Shown here: positions 37,101 through 47,688 of the stretch, one piece after another
Layout: every line of letters begins with the position of its first letter
Numbering within the stretch: position 1 is the stretch's first letter
From: Lepisosteus oculatus
Taxonomy: Eukaryota; Chordata; Actinopteri; Semionotiformes; Lepisosteidae
Assembly: GCF_040954835.1 (NCBI RefSeq)
Contig: NC_090703.1
Span: 15,637,444-15,701,443 of the forward strand
DNA: 64,000 nt
Direction: 5' to 3'
Made by a program: the position numbers and the translations under genes
The notes under the pieces: generated by a model
Database searches by the model: none
What the model was told of the DNA's origin: nothing
The model's input: only the letters and a program-made list of their open reading frames with translations

Positions 37101-39461
37101 GATTCAACTAGACCATTTCTGGAAACTGTCCCTGAATCCCCCAGTCATCAGAATTGACTTGTTTCCTAAATCAACAAATATGAGTGTACTGTAAAACGAT
37201 CAAAGCCAGTGATAAAACCTTTTGGAAATTAATCTTCTTCAAACATTGTCTTCCTTAGGAAGTTTTCAGTTTGCTTGCACATACTATTAAAATGGCACTT
37301 AAATTAGATTTTTTTATACCAGTTGAGGGTTAGGGTCTCAAGAACCTTTAAATGTTAAATGGTGTTATACTGTACTTCTAGTTGCATTTTAAATGGCAAA
37401 ATTAAGAGTGGTTTCCCATTAAGACAGGTTTTCTGAAAGCTCTTCATCAGATTCAGTTTGGGAATACTGTTAACTGACCAGTGCAATAGAAAATACAAGC
37501 AGACAAAAGTCTCATTAAATAAAATTGAAGATTGAAGCAAATTAACACTCATCCTAGTTATGCCTAGAATTGAGAATTGAGTATCAAAGATGTACAGTAT
37601 ATGTAGTGTGGGAATTCTAACCCTAGCCCTAGGAGATATCTGCATTATGTAGCCCTGCAGTCATCAGATTTGACATGGTTTCTCAAATAGAAAACAAATG
37701 TGTTTTAAACAATCAAAACCATTTATAAAACCTCATGGAAATTTATCTCCTTCAGGAAAGTGAAAAGCAGCAGAAAAATGGTTTTAAAATGCGCATCCAT
37801 TTTAGACATTGACTGTCCTCATGTTTGCAAAGTTATTTAGAAAAGATTTGTGTTTATGGTTCCAGTGGAAAAAGAGAAGTTGATAAAAGGCTGATAAACA
37901 TTCCATGGACTAATGTAAACATGTTCAGCACAGTTGTATTTTTGGCTTTATCTTCTCCTAAAAGGTGAACATAGAGGCTGTGATGAATACAAAGAATTGT
38001 AAAGCATCCTGCATAGTACAGTTTAAACAAATAGTTTGACAAATTCAGTGGAAAATCTTTGTGATAATTTAATAATTTATATACTTATCAATAATTTGTT
38101 TGATTAGGTTGTTATAGGTTGGATTGTGCTGCAGAGTTAAGTGGTTTGACTGCATAATGTGACTATATTTTGCATAATGCCAGAGTGGAGAGTGACACAG
38201 ATTGAAGAGGAGGATGTTAGGAGTATTGCTCAAAAGATCTTCCTTTAGGGGTTGTTTGAAATATGTTCGGAAAATGATATAAGATCTTTTTTCATGCGCT
38301 TTAAAGAATGATAGAATTCTAATTTTATAACCTTTTTTAAATTTCAGGTATTATTCAGTTCTGTATCCACTGGAAAGGAAGATTTCTGATGCCAAGTCCA
38401 GGGACCTCGTCATCTATATTTGGGTTCATGCACTGGTAGCCAGTGCTCCAGTGTTTGCGGTGACCAATGTCACGGACATTTATGCCATGTCCATGTGCAC
38501 AGATTCCTTGAGCTACTCCCTGGGTCACCTGGTCTACGTCATTGTTTACAACGTTACCACGGTCATCCTGCCTGTCGCTGTGGTCTTCTTCTTCATGCTT
38601 CTCATTCGCCGCGCCTTGAGCGCCAGCCAGAAAAAGAAGGTGATCATCGCTGCGCTGCGGACTCCTCAGAACACCATCTCTATCCCCTACGTCTCCCAGC
38701 GCGAGGCCGAGCTGCACTCCATGCTGCTGTCCATGGTGCTGACTTTCATCGTGTGCAGCATCCCTTACATGATGCTCATCGTGTACAGGACCATTCTCAA
38801 CATCTCAGAGATATCCGTGTTTCTGCTGCTCACTGCCATTTGGCTGCCGAAGGTCTCGCTGCTGACGAACCCTCTGCTGTTTTTGACCATCAACAAGTCT
38901 GTGCGCAAATGCCTTGTGGGTACCATCGCGCAGCTTCACCGGCGCTACAGCCGGAGGAATATTGTCAACTCAGGGGGTATAGCAGATGCCACCGCAGAGC
39001 CCAACGTACGGTCTGGAAGCCAGCTTCTGGAGATGTTTAACATTGGGCAGCAGCAGATTTTCAAGCCAACGGAGGAGGATGAGGAAAACGAGACAAAGTC
39101 AATTGGCTCGGGAGACTTCCGGCCGAAGGCGATCCCAAGTACAAGCCTGGAGATCAAGCAGGCTGCTGTCCAGAAGTTCTCTCCTCCGCACAGCAGCACA
39201 GACTCCGCAGCCCAGGTGGCCCCAGCCACCCCTTCCGACGTGGAGGACGTGAACGACAAGTACGCCACTCACTTTGGCTTCGGGCCCTTTGAGTTGCCTC
39301 CTCAATGGCTGTCAGAGACTCGGAATAGTAAAAAACGGCTGCTCCCTCCTCTGGGCAACACCCCTGAGGAACTCATCCAGACTAAGCAGCCGAAACTAAG
39401 AACAGAGAGAAAAATCAGCAGAAACAATAAAGTCAGTATTTTTCCAAGGGTGGACTCATAA
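23206..39461 (+). CDS. G-protein coupled receptor 176 (3 coding exons, 533 aa)
   Basis: Orphan class A GPCR of the plasma membrane; mammalian GPR176 couples to Gz and sets circadian pace in the suprachiasmatic nucleus. Exons 23206-23440, 32552-32804 and 38348-39461 join in frame to 533 aa (human 515). N-terminus has sequons at Asn15, Asn31 and Asn41. TM1 spans about residues 66-90; DRY is Asp162-Arg163-Tyr164, split by intron 2; TM7 has NPLLF at Asn337 (NPxxF, not NPxxY). Long stretches are as expected for GPR176: VLWSTCRTTVFKSVTNRF, YSVLYPLERKISDAK, ALSASQKKKVIIAALRTPQN, and tail FGFGPFELPPQWLSETRNSK. Introns are about 9.1 and 5.5 kb and filled with transposons. Start chosen as the only ATG giving the extracellular N-terminus; an in-frame Met at residue 6 is an alternative. 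Confidence 0.97.
25705..25930 (+). repeat. tRNA-derived fish SINE, 5' truncated
   Basis: Begins at TTTCCTCCCACAGTCCAAAG and runs through TGACCAGGGTGTGTCCTG and GGCTCTGACTCCCCCACAAT. Lies in gpr176 intron 1, just before an L2 fragment. Confidence 0.75.
25985..26700 (-). repeat. L2/Maui-type LINE, 3' end with RT C-terminus
   Basis: The minus-strand frame 26686-26183 (167 codons without a stop) reads as the C-terminal part of L2 RT: FVFSRIDYCNALLAG, LQYVQNSAARILTRS, LESLHWLPVKF, MGDRAFSCYAPKLWNSLP, SLHSFKSRLKTLFFRKAF. The 3' UTR ends CCTGTAAAGCATTTTGAG, GGCGCTATATAAAATAAA and (TTA)n at 25996-26020. 5' truncated, relatively young because the frame is intact. Confidence 0.88.
26701..27757. other. 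gpr176 intron 1, nothing recognised
   Basis: AT-rich intronic DNA with no named repeat and no supported exon. Confidence 0.45.
27758..27925. repeat. Palindromic (foldback) element, 168 bp
   Basis: Left arm AAGTAAAGTGTAATTCCATG and right arm CATGGAATTAACCTTTACTT are inverted copies, and pairing continues inward through CCGAAAAATAGAAAGG / CTTTTTTCTCTTTTTCGG to near the centre. A related element is at 62651-62757. No coding capacity. Confidence 0.7.
28565..28830 (+). repeat. tRNA-derived fish SINE, diverged
   Basis: Aligns loosely along the family: GGTTTGATTCTAGACTGGAG (B-box-like), TCGCATGAGTTTTCTC, CTGGTTTTCCCCCATCGTC, TAAAGACACGCACTTCAG. In gpr176 intron 1. Confidence 0.55.
29690..29993 (+). 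repeat. 3' tail of a non-LTR retrotransposon
   Basis: Ends CAATTTCCCTACGAGATTAA followed by TAAAGTATTATCTATCTATT: the ATTTCCC..GGGATTAATAAAGTATCTATC tail seen on many fish LINEs. Upstream 250 bases are T-rich 3' UTR-like, no RT left. Confidence 0.5.
30789..32306 (-). mobile_element. Tc1-like DNA transposon, inactive, interrupted by a 5S-SINE
   Basis: Terminal inverted repeats CAGGTAACTGCCAAAATAAA (30789) and the complement TTTATTTTGGCAATTTCCTG (to 32306). The transposase is on the minus strand and broken: MARRRDLSGFERGVIAGAGL with AQLADVSRGTVAKVV (helix-turn-helix, from about 32115) and MVWGAFSLDGLGPCNP with FQDDNAHIQGHKW (catalytic-core aspartates, 31578-31393). Stops and frameshifts separate these. 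Lies in gpr176 intron 1, ending 245 bases before exon 2. Confidence 0.9.
31047..31389 (-). repeat. 5S-derived SINE, 5' truncated, with long (ATT)n tail
   Basis: Tail (TAA)n at 31047-31108 on the plus strand, then the complement of CCTGTAAAGTGCTTTGAG and the SINE body up to GGCGTTTCTCGAAAAGAG. Interrupts the Tc1 between its CTCATCAAACCATG and CACCACTTGTGCCC segments, so it is younger than the Tc1. The tail is a microsatellite likely to vary in length. Confidence 0.88.
32552..32804 (+). CDS. gpr176 coding exon 2
   Basis: Residues 79-162 plus two bases of Arg163: rest of TM1, TM2 and TM3 to the DR of the DRY motif. Contains CCWW before TM3, with the extracellular Cys in LFCKVIKF. Acceptor TTCTTCTACAG at 32551; donor GACAG|GTAAGC. 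Confidence 0.96.
33105..33410. repeat. Unclassified interspersed repeat, copy B
   Basis: Counterpart of 11391-11745; see that entry for the shared blocks. Located in gpr176 intron 2. The element may extend right to about 33880, since 33410-33880 also looks transposon-like (TC-rich run, GC-richer), but copy A does not cover that part. Confidence 0.6.
33881..35235. other. gpr176 intron 2, nothing recognised
   Basis: No supported exon or named repeat in this stretch. Confidence 0.45.
35236..35405 (+). repeat. Old tRNA-derived SINE
   Basis: Head GAGTAGTGGTTAGGACTGTG (box A), then TACAAGTGACTTTGGATGAAAGCATTAGCC-like tail (35355-35385) and AAATAAA, the classic fish SINE ending that reads as CGCTTTGGATAAAAGCRTC. 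Differs from the 4919 family. Confidence 0.6.
36428..37790. repeat. Three-unit tandem repeat, about 480 bp per unit
   Basis: Units begin at 36428, 36912 and 37382, each with TTGCAYTTTAAATGRCAAA; the third is shorter and ends near 37790. Shared landmarks in order: AAGAGTG, AATACAAGCAG, TAAAATTGAAGA, GAGCAAATTA, CCAGCAGTGAG, GTGGGA, AATCAAAGCCAGTGATAAAA, GGAAATT, CTTCAAACATTGTCT. Short telomere-like phrases (CTAACCCTAACCCTA; AGGGTTAGGGTT) occur inside. In gpr176 intron 2. Confidence 0.85.
38348..39461 (+). CDS. gpr176 coding exon 3, with stop
   Basis: Residues 163-533: TM4-TM7, the KKKVIIAALR third loop, and a long cytoplasmic tail of about 185 residues ending RNNKVSIFPRVDS. Higher GC and CpG than the introns. 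Acceptor AAATTTCAG at 38347; TAA at 39459-39461. Confidence 0.97.
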
Positions 39462-39918
39462 TAAGAGAACTGTCAGATTATTGTTGATGCAAGTGTCTAG
39501 AGTTTTGTATCGGAAGAAAAAGAACTACATTTGGTGTTTCTTTTATTCCTCCACAGCAAAAGTATGCACTTGTCCATACTTAGGGGAACATTGCTTAACA
39601 GTTTCCTAAGCAAATATCTTTATTACTCTCTTTTTGTATTGATTTTTACACACTTAAAACACAATGCTCATTTACTTTTGTGTTTAGATAGCTGGTCCAA
39701 TGTGTTTTTATTTTTCAAAAGCCTACCGTTTGTATTTAACAAAAATGTTTTGCACCCAAAGTAAATTGACATGGTCTCTTATTCACAGACAGCCGTATGC
39801 TGAACCTAAATAGATTAGCGGAGTTTAAGATGCGCATCAGGACCACGACTTCATAATCAGTATGTTTGCCCATTTTGTCTTATCTCCTGTCCCTAAAATC
39901 AGTGGCTTGCAAAATAAA
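39462..39918 (+). other. gpr176 3' UTR to first poly(A) signal
   Basis: The first clear AATAAA after the stop is at 39913-39918 (CAAAATAAAACAG); another is at 40808-40813. Which is used is unknown. Confidence 0.45.
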
Positions 39919-40139
39919 ACAGAAACAGGCTAAAAAGCTGGGGCTTATTGATTGTACAGTAGGCTTCAGTAAATGTTCACTTTAACCTATATTGCATCTT
40001 CAGTGGTTTTTAATTATTTTATTTTTCTAATCTAGCAATTTGAGTTGGATCAACACAGAACCTTTCAGAAAGAAAAAAAATAGAATGGGATATTAGAATT
40101 ACCCAATGACAGAGAAATTACTGAAAGAACTCAAATGAA

Positions 40140-40345
40140 ATATGTAGTATAATTGGATTCTGGGAAAATTAGGGTTCAGTGCAAGGGTTTGTGTGTCTGT
40201 GTTCATGTGTGCCCGGAACTGGCATCCTGTCCAGCGTGTATCCGGGCTTGTGCCTGTTGCTTGCTGGGATAGACTCTGACTCCCCTGTGACCCTGAATTG
40301 GATGATGCGTTTAGCAAACTGGTGGATTGATATGCAATATCTTAT
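40140..40345 (+). repeat. tRNA-derived fish SINE, 3' half
   Basis: GATTCTGGGAAAATTAGGG, CTGGCATCCTGTCCAGCGTG, GGGATAGACTCTGACTCCCC, GTGACCCTGAATTGGATGAT: the 3' domain of the 4919 family. Confidence 0.75.
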
Positions 40346-40999
40346 TTGTTGGAACACACAGTAAGATTAGTGCTCAGAGTAGCACATTTGCATTCATTAA
40401 TTACAGTTAATAGAATTTCTTCTCTTCAGGTAAAGTTGCCTGTGGATTGTTGGTCATAGATTAATACTGTTATTTGGAATATACTTGTACAAACTAAAAT
40501 GTGAGATTTATTGATCTCTTGGTTTTTGTGCCAACAGTTTCTCAATACTGAAGTGCTTTGATCACATGTACTTACACAAGTGGATGCATTTGTAATATAC
40601 GCATATGTAAGTATAAAACCAAATGTGGACCAAGTAACTTTTGGACTTTTGTGTTTTTTTTTCTGGTGTCTATTTCTTGGAGAGGGGTCAGTAGTTTTTC
40701 AGTTACAGTGTGACAATGTTGTATTTGCAGCAGAACGTCTGGTTTGTGCTACATAGTGTTTTATTAAAAGTGTTAAATAGAATTGTTCTTCAGCAAACAA
40801 CTGAATTAATAAAGGATAACTGAGAAAAAAAATAAGCATGAAATTTGATTTCAAAATGAACAGGAAGGCAGTGGTGATACATTTAGTTGAATTTTAAAAG
40901 TTGATAAAAGTTGATTTTTTATTGGCCTGTCATGGTGAAATTCTCTTTAGTATAGAAGAAACTTAGGAATGTTTAAAACTAATGTTTTCATATGTATAT

Positions 41000-41277
41000 A
41001 ATAATAATAATGTTTCTTTATTAGCCCTATACAATTTCTTGCATTAGGAAATTGTCTTTCCACATACCCCAGCTTTTCTCCATGGAGACAGACAGGGAGA
41101 GAAGCTTGGGGTCAGAGTGCAGGGTCTGCCATTGTACAGCACCCCTGGAGCAGTTAGAGTTAAGGGCCTTGCTCAGGGGCCCAATGGAGTAGGATTTCTC
41201 TGCCAGCTGTGGGATTTGAACTAGCAACCTTCCAGCCACAGGCACAGATCCTTAGCCACAGAGCCACCACTCAGCCC
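41000..41277 (-). repeat. tRNA-derived SINE, full length, minus strand
   Basis: Minus strand starts GGGGCTGAGTGGTGGCTCTG, box A TGTGGCTAAGGATCTG, box B GGTTGCTAGTTCAAATCCC, then CTGAGCAAGGCCCTTAACTC, and ends TAATAAAGAAACATT(ATT)n at 41000-41012. Distinct from the 4919 family by its body. Confidence 0.8.
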
Positions 41278-42655
41278 CTATTTAGGCATGCAAAAAGAAT
41301 GGGCAAATGTACAGTTCAGTTATGATTGTAGTTGAATTGCAGTTTTCTCCATTAAGAAAAATAAAAATAACAAATTGTGGAAAGTTTTATTAAAGCTTTC
41401 TTGATCTTCATCTTTTGGTAACAGGTACTGTAACTTTCTCAGCACCACTGCAAAGTAATAATGCATAGCCTGAGTAGTAACCTCCATCAAAGCTTCGTAT
41501 TGTGATTCTGGGATTCAAAATTATGTGCTATTTACTGATTGAATTAAGTATGTTACAACAGGGCATCTTCCTGGTCACAGGGGTCCATTGTAAGTGAAAA
41601 AATTAGCCAAATCATAATAAAAAATATAAATAATTGAAAAGAGACCTCACAAAGGGAATAATTTACATTTTTTGAAAATCAGTCCTGAAAATCTGAAGAA
41701 CTCTCGCAATTACAGACTTGAAATATGCAGCTACGATCTCAGAGATCTTTAAAACAAAGAATTTTTCTGCTCCTGTATTTTACAGTCTGTAGTTTTACAG
41801 TATTTGTATAATTAAGCTGCCTGACATAGGACATCAGTGTGCATTCAATTTCTATGTTTTTGGACATTTTTGTGAGTGTATTGTATTATCTGTGTTTTTT
41901 TAACAATTGAAATAAATTGAACCTTACAGGGTGTATCCACATAAAACTAAAAGTTTCTCGAGAAAGGGGAATAATGTAAAAATTAATCAATTCTTTATCA
42001 CAAATATATTTGAGCACTAATCAGGGAATGCTAAATTAGGCAAGACACTACAGACTCACTAATGATCAGACTGAAAATACAGTAGTTAAAAGTTTGGATA
42101 TATTTAATCTTAATTAAAACCTCTAGGATTTAGATGCTGTGGCATTTAAATCAGCCATGTAAAAAAATCTGCAATATCTGTTTTTACCTGCTTTAAAACG
42201 TGTTTACTTGTTAAAAATAAATTAGAATTATGAGAATTACGTTATGAAAAAAATGTTTACTTTGTAGAGTGATAGAAGGATTGAGACAAGATGAAGTAAT
42301 ATCAGATTTACGTTTACACCTTAATGCCATGTAGCAATGAGACCTAAGGATGACATGATTAGTTTTTCTCTTTGTCATACTTGCTGGTTACCTTCAAGAG
42401 ATCAAAGCATAGCTGTGAACCACTGGCACCTGTTGATGCTGTACTTCAACACTGAACTACAGAAAGCACTACAGATTTGTTTTCACTGCTCCTGTGATGC
42501 AGCTACCAAGTTCTGTTTTATACATACATGACTGTTAAAATCAATAACATTTTTACTGACACACTCTTTCATTTATCAATAATGTGTATCTAACCAATCA
42601 ATACAATGAGTACTCAAAGGAGTGAGAAAACAGATATTTATTGTATGCTGTAAAA
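41278..42655. other. Intergenic, nothing recognised
   Basis: AT-rich; no supported gene or named repeat. Confidence 0.45.
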
Positions 42656-42965
42656 AATATAGTGGTGCAGTGATTAGCATTGCTACCTCACAGTCCCTGA
42701 GCCCTGGGTTCAATTCTGGACATCTGTGTGGAGTGTGTATGTTCTCCCCATGATTGCATGTTTTTTTTCTGAATGTTCCAGTTTTCTATCTGGTAAGTTA
42801 ATCAGCTTCTGGGAAAATTGGCACTGGTTTGAGTGTGTGTGCGTCTGTGCCCTGTGCCCGTGATCTAGTGTGTACTCCGCCTTGTACCCTATGTTGGTTT
42901 CTTGCCAACAAAATCTTCAACTTCCATGTGACCCAGAATTGGCTGAAGCAGAAATGTGTGTAGAG
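42656..42965 (+). repeat. tRNA-derived fish SINE, nearly full length
   Basis: Box A GTGGTGCAGTGATTAGCATT, CTACCTCACAGTCCCTGAG, box B GGGTTCAATTCTGG, GTGTGGAGTGTGTATGTTCT, then 3' domain with GTGACCCAGAATTGGCTGAA. Same family as 4919, here with the B box retained. Confidence 0.8.
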
Positions 42966-44074
42966 TTGTAAAAATATATTTAACATTGTTTATTCCCCTT
43001 TTAAGTTTTAGATTAAGGAACATTGTTCTATAATACTTATAATTTACACTATAATTTATACTTATAATACTTATAATTTACACTGATATACATTTTTTTT
43101 CTTCTCATAAAATGGTCTTTGTGCAGTTTGTAAGACCTCTATTTACAAACGTCTATATCAGCATTCAGCAGCAGCAATGAAACTTAAAAATTGGGCCCTG
43201 AGGGAACATAAGTTAGAAATGTGTTAGACACTTCGGTTGAAAAAGTATGTTTTTCAGTCAGCCGGTATTTCTAAACAGCAGGTAGTGTGGCTCTTACCAG
43301 CAAATACATAACATTGTTTCAGTATTGATTTGGCAGTGAAAGTAAGAACAGGTTTGAAAATGGAAAGGAAATACAATGTTTTCTCATGCAGAGAGATCAC
43401 AGTCCTGGGCCTGGTGACCCACACACCAGCTGGTTTTTGTTCTATCCCACTTTCATTCGAGAATTGAAGCCTTACTTGATCTAAGAAGGCGCTGCAATTG
43501 ATCATTTGAATTTTGTGTTTAGTCATGAGTTTGTGATCTTATTTGACTTACAAAATACAACAGCTGTAAGCTCCAACATGGTCAAAGAGCTTGGAACAAA
43601 CAGTTCCGATTAATCTTATAATAAGTAAATGAAGGGTTTGATTGTGCAGCTGAGGGCTCAGCTGGAGCAAAAACCAACAGGTGCTTGGGTCACCAGGCCC
43701 AGGACTGAGAATTGCTAGGGGGTAAATTTGCACAGTACATGCTTGGAGCCCGTGAGAGACCAGGGTGGAATCTCAGCTGGAGCAGAGCTGCACTTATCAA
43801 CCTTTCACCTACATTGCAACATGTACAGTAAACATTTTATACATAACCATATTTCAGTCTCAGAAATGCAAGATTAGAGACAATTATATTATTAGATGAG
43901 AGTGGCCTTTTTTCCCTGGTAGACTGTTAACTGGCAAAGGCCAAACTGTAACCTTTGTTTTCTTGTGAAACCGGTGGGCTCTCTTCTTCCTTTCAGTAAC
44001 AGCATTCTTCTCAGTGAATGTCAGTGAAGGAGGTACAGTATCACTAAATAAAAGCGAAATCACTAGGCTTTGGT

Positions 44075-44470
44075 TTGGCTCCAGTACTCTGCTGTGTGGG
44101 AGTCAGGGGCAGAAAGATAACATTACTGTTGAAAGTGATGTTAATGGACCAGCATGACACACTCTCCAGTATGTTGATCAGAGACACTGTGATGCAAGAG
44201 TGCTATACTTCAGAAGAAAATTTAGCCCAGGGTTCTGACTGCTTGGTCATTAAGGATCCAATGGCACTGTAAGTAAGGTTAGGGATGTAGAAGTTAGGTC
44301 GGAATTCTAACCCCTCAACCTGATTAGTTGTGTAGTGTGCCTGCAGATGACCGTCTTTGTCATCCAGGTGGGCACTGCACCTTGGTGGTGGATGAAGTCA
44401 CCTAACTTCTATATGTTAAAGCACATTGGTATCCTTTAAGATGAAAAACACTGTGTAAAACCAGACATTC
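44075..44470 (+). repeat. Ancient 5S-SINE copy, strongly diverged
   Basis: Only the body is recognisable: GGGTTCTGACTGCTTGGTCA with TTAAGGATCC, and TGTCATCCAGGTGGGCACTG with CACCTTGGTGGTGGATG near 44360-44392, in the order of the younger copies. Confidence 0.5.
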
Positions 44471-45759
44471 ATTATCCTTGCAGACCGAGTTAGTCTGCTG
44501 CTTTCTTTGTGGGGGCACAAAGACTAAGATCAGGAAGTCTACATTATTGTTCCTATCGTCAGGAAAGATGCATACTAAATTTATCCCAATCCTTCATGTG
44601 AAAATATTTACAAATATTTATAGTGCTACAGTTCTATTTCTTTCTTATTTTTCTAGTTATTTTATTAAACGCATATTGTTTTAAAGAATGCATTCATTTG
44701 AACTCAGAGGAAATTGCTTTTCTGTGGTTCACTGAAGGGGTTTTCTGTAGAGGAAATATGAGCCTTCACCTCAGGAAATGTATTCATCATGTATTTAAGC
44801 ACTAAATTCAGTGGATTGCACAAGATTTGTTTCAGTTCCAATAACTAAGCAGATCTCACAAGATGTTCATTTGGAACAGATACAAGCCCTAATTGTTTTC
44901 TACTTACACTGTACAATCAATAAGCTGCAAAGAAGTACAGCCACCACTTCATCATTAATATCTTATTTGTGGGCCAGATGCCATTATTGCTCCACATCAG
45001 AATCCTGTCCCCAGGTCTTGCCCCTTTCTTCTTCATGCTAATCCCCTAATGCAAAATATAATGTGACACTGATTTTCTTTATATTCCTCTTCCTGGCTAC
45101 TATGTTTATATATACTGATTTATTTATACAGTATTAATTATACTACGTGTTCTGGTTTTATATACAGCCATTCTTTGGATGAAACATTTCCTTTATAACA
45201 TGACATTATTTCTGCTGTATTCAATTTCGGAGCCTTGCTATCATGTTAAGGTTTTCATATGTCTAATTAATAGCAAAGTATTTTAAAAAACAGTTAATTA
45301 AAGTTCACCAGAGTGCTCAATATAAAACGTTTTCAAAATTGATAATTTAATAAGTAATGCAAAACATTGTATTATCATGTACAGTATACAACTCATGTGA
45401 CAGAGATTGAACTATGGCTACCACAGATTGCAGTGCAGTTAATGCCAGAGAACACTGTAAAGCAAAGAAAAATGGTTTAAAGGTGAAACCACGACATCTT
45501 TACAAAGTCAAATGTGAAAAAATTTTACTCTGAATTTCAATAATATTGCAACAGCATAGACAAATAATATAAGATTATATATGTGTTGTCCCCTGCATTT
45601 TAATGTTGTTGTATGCTAAATGTTCCGTTCTGCAATTTAATGCTTGTTCTCAGTAACCTCTTGCCGTTGCACTGATTAAACTGGAGCAGGTTTAAATAGG
45701 CTCCATATGTTGCAGACCTTCCAGTGCCTGAGTCATCTGTAGGCAGATTATACCTTCTC

Positions 45760-46115
45760 CCCAGTAATTAAGCAGGTGTCAGAATAAATTCTTGTCACAA
45801 CCATGGGCAGAAGGGCTGAGAGCTGTGACTTCCTGCTGCAAGTAGTGTTTGGGAACCAGTAGGTGGTCCCTGTGTATCCTTGTGGACCAGAAAGAATTTC
45901 CAAAACACTGTCTCAATATGATTACATGGGACACTCTGCTGTAGGAGGTACCATCTTTAGGATGAGGCATTCAACTGAAGTGATTATTATAAACCCATGT
46001 CTATTTTCAAAAGAGTAGGGGTGTTAACAACAATGCCCTGACAACTTTACATTCTGGATTTCAGAGGAGTTCTTTGAATTCCTTTGGGTTGAAAACTGTT
46101 AAATAAATTATTATT
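45760..46115 (+). repeat. Ancient 5S-SINE copy, strongly diverged
   Basis: GTAATTAAGCAGGTGTCAG (5S head remnant), GGGACACTCTGCTGTAGG, CCATCTTTAGGATGAGGCA and TTTTCAAAAGAGTAGGGGTG in family order, then TAAATTATTATTA. Confidence 0.55.
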
Positions 46116-46794
46116 ACTTATTGACTGCCCAATTACCTTCTCATTTCCAAAAAGCAGGCCTTGGGTGGCACATTTGAAACAGTAAATGTTATTTAACAGG
46201 CAAAAGCTACTCTGTAGCTACACTGTGAAGTCAAACTAGACTTTCTGTGTTGACACTTAAACAGGAGTATTCTCCTTTTCCCCTCTATTCATAAACCCTG
46301 GATTCCTCAGCAGACTGAGAAAACCAAACCAAGTCTGGTGCAACCTTTGTGGTGAGTGCACATAAATATTTGCATTTTATGTCTGTGAAATTGGCACTTA
46401 TGGATAGAACGCTTATGTTATTACTGATATGGTTTGCCTTATCCTCTCATGTTTCTCCTCGGCATCTTCTTTTAGACCCTAAGCAGGTTTCTAAGCCTTT
46501 TTGCTTTAATAGCCCGCAAGGGGTGAATGTATTAAAACAGTTTTCTGCTTTTCATCACAATCTAATTTCAGAGTCTCTACGACCCACTGACCTTTCTCCA
46601 AGATGGTACTCAAGGTGAAGTGTCTCCTTGGATACAATGCCATGGGGAATTTTTAACTACCCAGTTGTTGCAGTTTGGGTTCTAGTTCTTTCAGACTTAT
46701 GCTTTAGAGAAGGTATAAACTTACTATTGTTTTGGACTTAACAGTGAAATAGAAACCAGAGGACAAGCAGTTAATATGCAGAAGTGCATTTAAA

Positions 46795-46975
46795 ACTGAG
46801 AAGAGGAAGCACTTCAATATCCTAACGGCGGTGGGAGTATGGAACAACCAACGTAACCATGTTGTTGAAGCTGATATCCAGGCTTCTTTTGCAAGAAATT
46901 TGATTAGATCCTTGGATCTTGGATCTTGGACCTTGGATCCTTGGACTAACAAGCTAACCAGGCCTCTAATTTGTA
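46795..46975 (+). repeat. Probable transposon remnant with TTGGATC mini-repeat
   Basis: The plus frame reads TAVGVWNNQRNHVVEADIQA, a phrase seen in vertebrate interspersed repeats, followed by four to five tandem variants of CTTGGATC (46910-46945). No complete element. Confidence 0.35.
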
Positions 46976-47195
46976 GGCATTTTTATGTTTCCCTTTTGCA
47001 CTGCTCAAATGAATCCTTATTGGGGTGGATTTAAAATGGTTAGTTTAGAAGATCTGGCTTGTAACTGAAACCAAGTGGATAAAGTGAAACTCAGTATAAG
47101 AATAAGATCCACATGAAGTTCTTGATTAAACATACAAAAATGCTGAACACTGAATCGTCAGAGAAGTATTATCCAGTAATACTTGTACATTTATA

Positions 47196-47452
47196 ATAAT
47201 AATAATTGCTTACACTTATATAGCGCTTTTCTGGACACTCCACTCAAAGCGCTTTACAGGTAATGGGGACTCCCCTCCACCACCACCAATGTGCAGCATC
47301 CACCTGGATGATGCGACGGCAGCCATAATGCGCCAGTACGCTCACCACACACCAGATATCAGTGGGGAGGAGAGCAGAGTAATGTACCTAATTCATAGAG
47401 GGGGATTATTAGGAGGCCATGATTGGTAAGGGCCAATGGGAAAGTTGGCCAT
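47196..47452 (-). repeat. 5S-derived SINE, 5' truncated, minus strand
   Basis: (AAT)n tail at 47196-47208, then TGCTTACACTTATATAGCGC, TCCACTCAAAGCGCTTTACA and the conserved body to GGCCAATGGGAAAGTTGGCC. Close to the 31047 and 57666 copies, so relatively young. Confidence 0.87.
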
Positions 47453-47688
47453 TTGTATTTGCAATTGTGAAGAACTTCTTTAAAAAAATACAATTTAAAG
47501 AAAGACTGTTAAAAAAGCCTCACAATACCATCAATTGAAGATTACATAGGTATTGTATTTCACTTGTTTAAAAAAAACATCCTCAGCCAGGCAAAGGAGT
47601 GTTCAATTAGACACCCAATTGCACTGTTCAGTAAAATATGCACTTCAGCTCTTCACTAAGCACCAGGTCTTCATTAACAACCCATGAC

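Noticed and set aside
38355-39305. Antisense and shifted frames of 68-206 codons over gpr176 exon 3
   Set aside because: Shadows of the GC-rich coding exon; the plus frame from 38348 is the conserved receptor.
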